Source: an uncultured Ruminococcus sp. (GTDB lineage Bacteria; Bacillota; Clostridia; Oscillospirales; Acutalibacteraceae). From it: a DNA stretch of 64,000 nt. How positions within the stretch are numbered: the first letter of the stretch is position 1; each line of letters starts with the position of its first letter. Shown here one piece after another: positions 58,913-64,000 of this stretch. The notes under the pieces are model-generated. The model saw only the letters and a list, made by a program, of their open reading frames with translations, was not told where the DNA came from and did not search any database. A program made the translations under genes and the position numbers. The stretch covers positions 21,072 to 85,071 of the forward strand of contig CACYPV010000011.1 in assembly GCA_902776375.1 (NCBI GenBank), given 5' to 3'.

Positions 58913-60013
58913 TTGGCTGCATATATATTTTTATTCGCAGGTACCTTCGCTGTATACATGGTGGATTACATATTCCGCGCACGTTCCGATTTTTCAGTGC
59001 CGCGAAGAAGAATTGAGATAATATTTTTCTTTGCGGCTTATATTCTGTTAGTCGCTTTCAGAGATGATACGGTTGGCGCAGATACCGACCGCTATGTGTT
59101 TTTGTTCAACAGCATCAAAAGCGAATCGTTAGGAACCGTATTAAGATCTACCAATGTTGAGTATGGATTCAGAATCCTTGAAAAGCTTTTGTCTTATGTA
59201 ATTAAAAACCCCCATATTTATCTTGCAGTTATTGCCGTGATCACTCTGGTTCCTATAGGAATAATGTATTATCGTGAGTCAGAGCTCCCGCTTTTGGCAT
59301 TGGCGATGTTTATGGCTTTTCCTGCCTCGCATATGGCTTTTTCGGGACTCAGGCAGATGCTGTCGATCACTTTTATCGTTCCTGCTTTTTATTTGGTAAA
59401 GAATAAAAGGTTGATCCCGTTTTTGTTTGTAGTTTTGGCGGCGTTCTTTTTCCATCAATCTGCGTTGATTATTTTGCTTCTTTATCCCGTATATCATTTG
59501 CCGTTAAAAACTATTTCTTTTGCCGTTGTGCTTCCGACTATTCTATTTGTATTTTTGTATAAAAATGTTATATTCCAATGGCTTATCAGAATCATGCCGG
59601 AAAACTTCTTGGAAAAGAAAGAAGAATTAGTTGACACCGGTGGAACATCGTTTTTATTTATGATGGTGTTCTTCGTTGTCATGAGCTTCTTTATGATAAG
59701 AAAGTCCAATATCGACAAAGAAACCTCCGGGCTCAGAAACGTTTTGTTTTTGTCCGCGATCCTTCAGTGCTTCGCTCCGATAAACACCCTAGCTATGAGG
59801 TTGAATTATTATTATATACTGCTGGTACCTTTTGCGGTTTGCAGGCTTCTCAACAGATGTGACGAGGATAAAAAGCCGATTGCGGTGGTTTTAAGTATCG
59901 CTTTAACTGCTTTCTTCACCTTTATTTTCTTCTATAAGGGCGCCACCGGTAATGACGGATTGATGATATTCCCGTACAAAAGCTGTTCCGATTTGCTTAA
60001 TCAGTATTTGTGA
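58913..60013 (+). CDS. EpsG-family polysaccharide polymerase-like membrane protein
   Basis: 366 residues with about 10 helices. The conserved EpsG stretch FRDDTVGADTDRYVFLFNSI near residue 48, FGFRILEKLL-like YGFRILEKLLSYVI, and FSGLRQMLSITFIVPAFYLVKNKRLIPFLFVVLAAFFFHQSALI are present. Wzy-like enzymes of this family polymerise repeat units outside the membrane. AAAGGAG precedes a TTG start at 58913. It is the last gene of the operon; no flippase (Wzx) is seen within the window. Confidence 0.85.
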   Translation: MAAYIFLFAGTFAVYMVDYIFRARSDFSVPRRRIEIIFFFAAYILLVAFRDDTVGADTDRYVFLFNSIKSESLGTVLRSTNVEYGFRILEKLLSYVIKNPHIYLAVIAVITLVPIGIMYYRESELPLLALAMFMAFPASHMAFSGLRQMLSITFIVPAFYLVKNKRLIPFLFVVLAAFFFHQSALIILLLYPVYHLPLKTISFAVVLPTILFVFLYKNVIFQWLIRIMPENFLEKKEELVDTGGTSFLFMMVFFVVMSFFMIRKSNIDKETSGLRNVLFLSAILQCFAPINTLAMRLNYYYILLVPFAVCRLLNRCDEDKKPIAVVLSIALTAFFTFIFFYKGATGNDGLMIFPYKSCSDLLNQYL

Positions 60014-60079
60014 TTCAGTAATTATTTGTCCGGAAAACGGGCAATGGTTAAATATTTTCTTTACAAAGGAGAGAGAAAA

Positions 60080-63000
60080 ATGCAAAAACACAAAACAATG
60101 TTTCGTGTCATCGCTGTGGCCCTTTCGGCGCTGATGCTGCTGACGGTCATCCCGTTCGTAGCTTCTGCGGTTGAGGCAACGGAACACAGCCTGACGGTCG
60201 CGTCCAGAACCAAGACAAAGCTGGCTCCCGGCGTAACAGAAACAAGCGTCGTTTCTTATGATAAGAACGGCAAGCGCGTGCAGTACTTTGTAGTTGACTG
60301 TGACGTCAACAACGGTACTACACAGGTCAAAGCCAATTATCATGACAACGACAACACCGGCGTTTGGGGCAAGGCGACTGTTGTAGAACAGGCGAATGCC
60401 GCAAAGGCTAAGAGAGGCTACAACGTAGTAGCTACTACAAACGCTGCGTACTACAATGTTACTACCGGTCAGCCTACCGGTGCTTTCGTAATGGAAGGCG
60501 TTAACATTAACGGTACATCAATGGGTAACTCCTATGAGTTCTTTGCAATGCTTGACGACGGTACTTACATGATCGGCGGCAAGAACGAGTTCGGCGATTA
60601 TGCGGATCACATTGTAGAGGCTGTAGGCGGACACCTTACGCTCGTTAAGGACGGCGCAGTAGTTGCCGGTCTTAATGCAAATGATAAGTATCCCCGTTCC
60701 ACAGTGGGTATTAAGGCTGACGGCAACGTTGTTCTTATGCTTGCCGACGGTAACAACCAGCCCTACTCCATAGGTCTTACCTATGCAGAGCAGGCTCAGC
60801 TCATGCTCGAGCTCGGCTGCGTTGACGCTATCGAGCTGGACGGCGGCGGTTCCGCTACCTATGCTGCAAAGCCCGAAGGTCAGGATGAGATCGAAGTTCG
60901 CAACGTATGCTGCGACGGTACCGTCCGTTCCGTTTCCAACACCCTGATGGTTATCTCCACCGCTGTTGCTGACGGCACATTTGACCACGCTAACCTTTCC
61001 ACAGAATATGCTTACTATGCTCCTAATTCCGCAGTAGCTATCGACGCTGTAGGCGCTGACGCTGCCGGCGGCGCTGCCGAAATTCCCACAGAGGGAATTA
61101 CTTGGAGCCTTTCCGATAATTCTTTCGGTACCATCGCTGACGGCGTATTCACCTCCACCGGCGCTCTCGGTACCGTGACAGCTAACATGGAATACAACGG
61201 CGCAGTCGTAGGTTCTATCGACGTTACCGTTGTTAACCCCGATTCTATCGCGTTCTCCGCAAGTGAAAAAACCGTTCCTTACGGTAAATCCTCAGACTTC
61301 TCCATTAACGCCATGTACAACGGCGCTGAGATGTATGCTCCTGCTTCCGCTTATAATTTCACCATGACAGCGGGCTCCATGCAAGGCTTTATGTATTATT
61401 CTCCCACCGATGAGACCATCGCCAGCGGTACCGTGACCGCTATCTACAAGTATGCGGATATGGCTCCCATCACCGTAGCCGTTACCTTTGGTAAGGGCAG
61501 CGAAGTTCTCTTTGACTTCGAGGACGGCGACGTCTCCGAATGGCTCGACTGGAGAGGAATGGAAGAAGCTATCGCCAGCGGTGCTTACACCGGCGGCTAC
61601 ACAATGCCTTACCAGGGCGTTGAGACCAACTGGGCTTCCGCTGCAAGCAACAATGTTGCCGCAGGTATCAAGGAAGGCACTTTCCTTGCTACCCGCGAAA
61701 ACGGCAAGGTTCACTCCGGCAACTACGCTCTCGGCTATACCTTTGACTATACCCAGGGCGCTTCCTTCCAGAACTGGATGTACGGCTATCTGTACTACAC
61801 CGGCGACACCAAGGTATTCCGTGACACCGCTAACGGCATCACCGGCACCCGTCTCGGTATGTGGATGTACATCCCCGAAGAGGCTGTAGGCTCCTGCTCC
61901 AGACTGTCTTACACCTACAAGACTGCGAACGGAACTATCAGCACAGCTTATCTGTACTTTACATATCAGTATGTTAAGAAGGGCTTCTCCAAGCTGACAA
62001 GCGACAAGATCCCCGAAGCAGGCTGGGCTTATGTATACTGCGATCTCAACGATATTTCCACCACATATGTAACCACCTCCTACTACAAGAATCCCGACGG
62101 TTCTCTTACTCGTGACGAGGCTTCCAACTACGCTCCCGCTTTCATCCAGTGGATCGTTTCTTCCTCCACTAAGGGCGCTGAGAACGTAACCTTCTACATC
62201 GACGACATCACCCTCGACTACTCCGACGTTGTTGACGATCGTGATGCTCCTATCATCTCCAACCCGCTCGCACTTGACGACCTGAACGCTTACACCCTTG
62301 ACGGTTCTACTGTTGAGACCAACGTTCTTTCTTTCACTGCCGACGCAGTTGAGGATATGATCCACAACCCCGGCAATGCGACCGGCATCGACGGCTCCAG
62401 CGCGAAGGTTTATGTGGACGGTCAGGCTGTTGCCTGCAAGTTCTCTGCAGGCAAGATCAACACCGGTTACTTTACACTGCCCAATGGCGTTCATGACATC
62501 TCCTTCGAGATCTCTGACAAGCAGGGCAACGTAACAAAGATGACAAGACAGGTAACCGTTGCTTCCGACGCTACCTATCCCGTCGTTTCTCTCGTTGGTC
62601 AGCCCGTAGGCAACGGCAAGGTTAAGACCGGCGGTCAGTACAACCTGCTTATCAACACCGATAAGGTTGAAGACATCGACAAGGTTACAACCACCATCTG
62701 GCTGAACTCCGCTTCCAAGTGGGCTCTCGAGCACGCTACTCCCGCAGCAGGCTTCAGCTACACCTATGACATCGACGAGATCGCCTGCAAGGCGACCATC
62801 ACTATTACCAGAGAAGATTCCGACGCTACAGGCGCTGCTACGCTGCTTTCTATCCCTGTTTACGCATGGGCTTGGGACGGCTCCGCAGGTATTGACGCCC
62901 ACACCCAGTGGACCTCCGGTGCTCCCAACGGCGACGGTGCGACCTGCCCGGCTGTTACCATCAGCTACAAGGCGTTCCTAGGCGAAGTAGAGTATACCGA

Positions 63001-64000
63001 TGGCTCTGTTATCGTACCCGCAAACTATATTGCAGGCTTCTCCAATATCCGTCAGGACGTTGTCACAGAGCTTGACACCGCTATCGCTAACCTGAAGAAC
63101 ACCATCGGCGAGTGGCATTACCACACCGAGACAGCGGTTCCCGACAAGGAAGCTACCTGCACAGAGGAAGGCTACACCGGCAGAACCATCTGCTCCGATC
63201 CGGATTGTAACTCTATCGTTAACTGGGGCACTGTAACTCCTCCTTCTGCTCACGAATATGAGCTTGTTGACGGCGTGTTCGTATGCCGTAACTGCGGTGA
63301 AGAGCTTGTTCCCACATTCGGTCTTTACACCGACTATGAGGGCAACACCTATTATGCCGTTGCCGGCGAGTTCATGACAGGCTGGCAGATGGTTGACGAC
63401 GATTGGTATTACTTCGACGCCGCTACCTCCAAGGGCATCGACGGCGAAGTTGCTGCCAACACTGTTGTTGACACCGACGCTGACTTCACCTTCACATTCG
63501 ACAAGGGTCGTTTGACAAGCGGCGAATGGGCTCAGATCGATGATGGATACAAGTATTACTATGGTCCCGATTTCTATCACGGACGTTCACAGGTTGCCAA
63601 GATCGTAGATATCGACGGCAATACATACGCCTTTGATGATCACGGTTTCAGATACTCAGGTATTTCTCCCATCGTTCTTTCTCAGTGGACAACTCCTGTT
63701 TGCTGGATATTTGATGAGAACGGCGTTTACACCGGACAGACCTATACAGGTATTTGGGGCGACTATTATTACGGCGAAGACGGCGTAAGGAACGTAACTC
63801 CTTATTACGGACTTGTTGAGTGGGACGGCAACTACTACTATATCGACGATAACGCAAGGATCGTCAGAAATAAGAGCAAGTATTTGACCACCACCAATGA
63901 TCTCACCTTCCCGAACGGCGAAGCTATCCCGCACGCTTACTTCGACTTTGACGCGGACGGCAAGATGGCTATTAACCAGGGTATCGTAGGCGACTACTAT
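60080..64000 (+). CDS. Large secreted phosphodiester glycosidase (NAGPA-like) with cell-wall-binding repeats, partial
   Basis: At least 1307 residues; the frame is open to the window end. Signal peptide 1-31 (VALSALMLLTVIPFVASA). NAGPA domain (about 60-300) with NVVATTNAAYYN, STVGIKADGNVVLMLADG and the hallmark ELDGGGSATY near 251; known members remove GlcNAc from phosphodiesters such as teichoic acids or lysosomal tags. Then Ig-like (BIG2-type) repeats to about 470, a carbohydrate-binding-like region (470-720), further beta domains, a cysteine-bearing repeat (CTEEGYTGRTIC, CRNCGEEL near 1030-1075) and from about 1080 wall-binding repeats (GWQMVDDDWYYFDA, GNYYYIDD). AAAGGAG precedes the ATG. 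It probably acts on surface glycan. Confidence 0.9.
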   Translation, partial: MQKHKTMFRVIAVALSALMLLTVIPFVASAVEATEHSLTVASRTKTKLAPGVTETSVVSYDKNGKRVQYFVVDCDVNNGTTQVKANYHDNDNTGVWGKATVVEQANAAKAKRGYNVVATTNAAYYNVTTGQPTGAFVMEGVNINGTSMGNSYEFFAMLDDGTYMIGGKNEFGDYADHIVEAVGGHLTLVKDGAVVAGLNANDKYPRSTVGIKADGNVVLMLADGNNQPYSIGLTYAEQAQLMLELGCVDAIELDGGGSATYAAKPEGQDEIEVRNVCCDGTVRSVSNTLMVISTAVADGTFDHANLSTEYAYYAPNSAVAIDAVGADAAGGAAEIPTEGITWSLSDNSFGTIADGVFTSTGALGTVTANMEYNGAVVGSIDVTVVNPDSIAFSASEKTVPYGKSSDFSINAMYNGAEMYAPASAYNFTMTAGSMQGFMYYSPTDETIASGTVTAIYKYADMAPITVAVTFGKGSEVLFDFEDGDVSEWLDWRGMEEAIASGAYTGGYTMPYQGVETNWASAASNNVAAGIKEGTFLATRENGKVHSGNYALGYTFDYTQGASFQNWMYGYLYYTGDTKVFRDTANGITGTRLGMWMYIPEEAVGSCSRLSYTYKTANGTISTAYLYFTYQYVKKGFSKLTSDKIPEAGWAYVYCDLNDISTTYVTTSYYKNPDGSLTRDEASNYAPAFIQWIVSSSTKGAENVTFYIDDITLDYSDVVDDRDAPIISNPLALDDLNAYTLDGSTVETNVLSFTADAVEDMIHNPGNATGIDGSSAKVYVDGQAVACKFSAGKINTGYFTLPNGVHDISFEISDKQGNVTKMTRQVTVASDATYPVVSLVGQPVGNGKVKTGGQYNLLINTDKVEDIDKVTTTIWLNSASKWALEHATPAAGFSYTYDIDEIACKATITITREDSDATGAATLLSIPVYAWAWDGSAGIDAHTQWTSGAPNGDGATCPAVTISYKAFLGEVEYTDGSVIVPANYIAGFSNIRQDVVTELDTAIANLKNTIGEWHYHTETAVPDKEATCTEEGYTGRTICSDPDCNSIVNWGTVTPPSAHEYELVDGVFVCRNCGEELVPTFGLYTDYEGNTYYAVAGEFMTGWQMVDDDWYYFDAATSKGIDGEVAANTVVDTDADFTFTFDKGRLTSGEWAQIDDGYKYYYGPDFYHGRSQVAKIVDIDGNTYAFDDHGFRYSGISPIVLSQWTTPVCWIFDENGVYTGQTYTGIWGDYYYGEDGVRNVTPYYGLVEWDGNYYYIDDNARIVRNKSKYLTTTNDLTFPNGEAIPHAYFDFDADGKMAINQGIVGDYY

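Noticed and set aside
61292-62902. 536-codon open frame on the minus strand
   Set aside because: Lies wholly antisense to the secreted NAGPA-like gene, has valine/glycine-rich content typical of a mirrored frame, and shows no domain or ribosome site.
1-64000. CRISPR array, rRNA genes, complete insertion sequence or integrase
   Set aside because: No regularly spaced repeats, rRNA-like segments, transposase or recombinase genes were seen on either strand.

Overview
The window looks like a chromosomal segment of a Gram-positive gut-type Clostridia, most likely Oscillospiraceae/Ruminococcus-like. The reasons are a PolC-type replicase behind ispG, a short HisG with a HisZ regulatory subunit, Shine-Dalgarno sites of the GGAGG type with frequent TTG/GTG starts, a CD3324-family gene, HicAB and RelE-type toxin modules, and a membrane-anchored cohesin protein. 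The species call is an inference; no rRNA is present.

Layout. 1-6.6 kb: end of ispG, polC and an AI-2E-type exporter. 6.7-12.9 kb: a compact histidine operon hisZGDCBAIE that lacks hisH and hisF, with a clear promoter and a tandem operator-like repeat. 13-19.4 kb: HPr-like protein, mtaB, a secreted GHL10 protein, a DUF1294 protein, an RluA pseudouridine synthase and ComEC, then tRNA-Leu(CAA) on the minus strand. 19.9-26.7 kb: purC-purF-purB-purA-guaA. 26.7-34.5 kb: an accessory tract directly after guaA, built of small regulator/membrane modules (ABC exporter with a broken TetR gene; LytTR with a broken DUF3021 gene; PadR with DUF2812; membrane protein with XRE; CD3324; GNAT) and interspersed with near-identical terminator repeats. 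Two of these repeats begin with a copy of the guaA 3' end, so I read the tract as decayed tandem insertions at the guaA hotspot. 34.6-39.7 kb: lipoprotein, DUF2007-like protein, metY, ispDF and a D,D-carboxypeptidase, followed by a MITE-like element. 39.9-46 kb: a GT14 glycosyltransferase, tRNA-Gly(TCC), a gtrA / FAD-enzyme / GT-C glycosyltransferase operon, and debris of a phage-type polymorphic toxin tail. 46-53 kb: a hybrid histidine kinase, HicAB, a cohesin protein, a frameshifted RelE-type toxin with its antitoxin, and two orphan phage tail-tip genes. 53.2-60 kb: a surface-glycan operon (HpcH aldolase, 2-hydroxyacid dehydrogenase, GT4, two TupA-like ATP-grasp enzymes, GT2, EpsG-like polymerase). 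60.1 kb to the end: a very large secreted phosphodiester-glycosidase protein that runs off the window.

How the genes fit together. The housekeeping part supplies isoprenoid precursors (ispG, ispD, ispF), histidine, AMP/GMP and sulfur amino acids. The second half is dominated by cell-surface functions. The most suggestive unit is the 53-60 kb operon: an aldolase that could make a 2-keto acid, a dehydrogenase that could reduce it, and two ATP-grasp ligases that could attach the acid (or an amino acid) to a polysaccharide built by GT4/GT2 and polymerised by the EpsG-like protein. That is a proposed, not demonstrated, glycan-decoration pathway.

Limits. All calls are by eye from translated sequence and motif recognition. 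No database search was run, promoter and operator calls are pattern matches, and apparent frameshifts could be sequencing or assembly errors.
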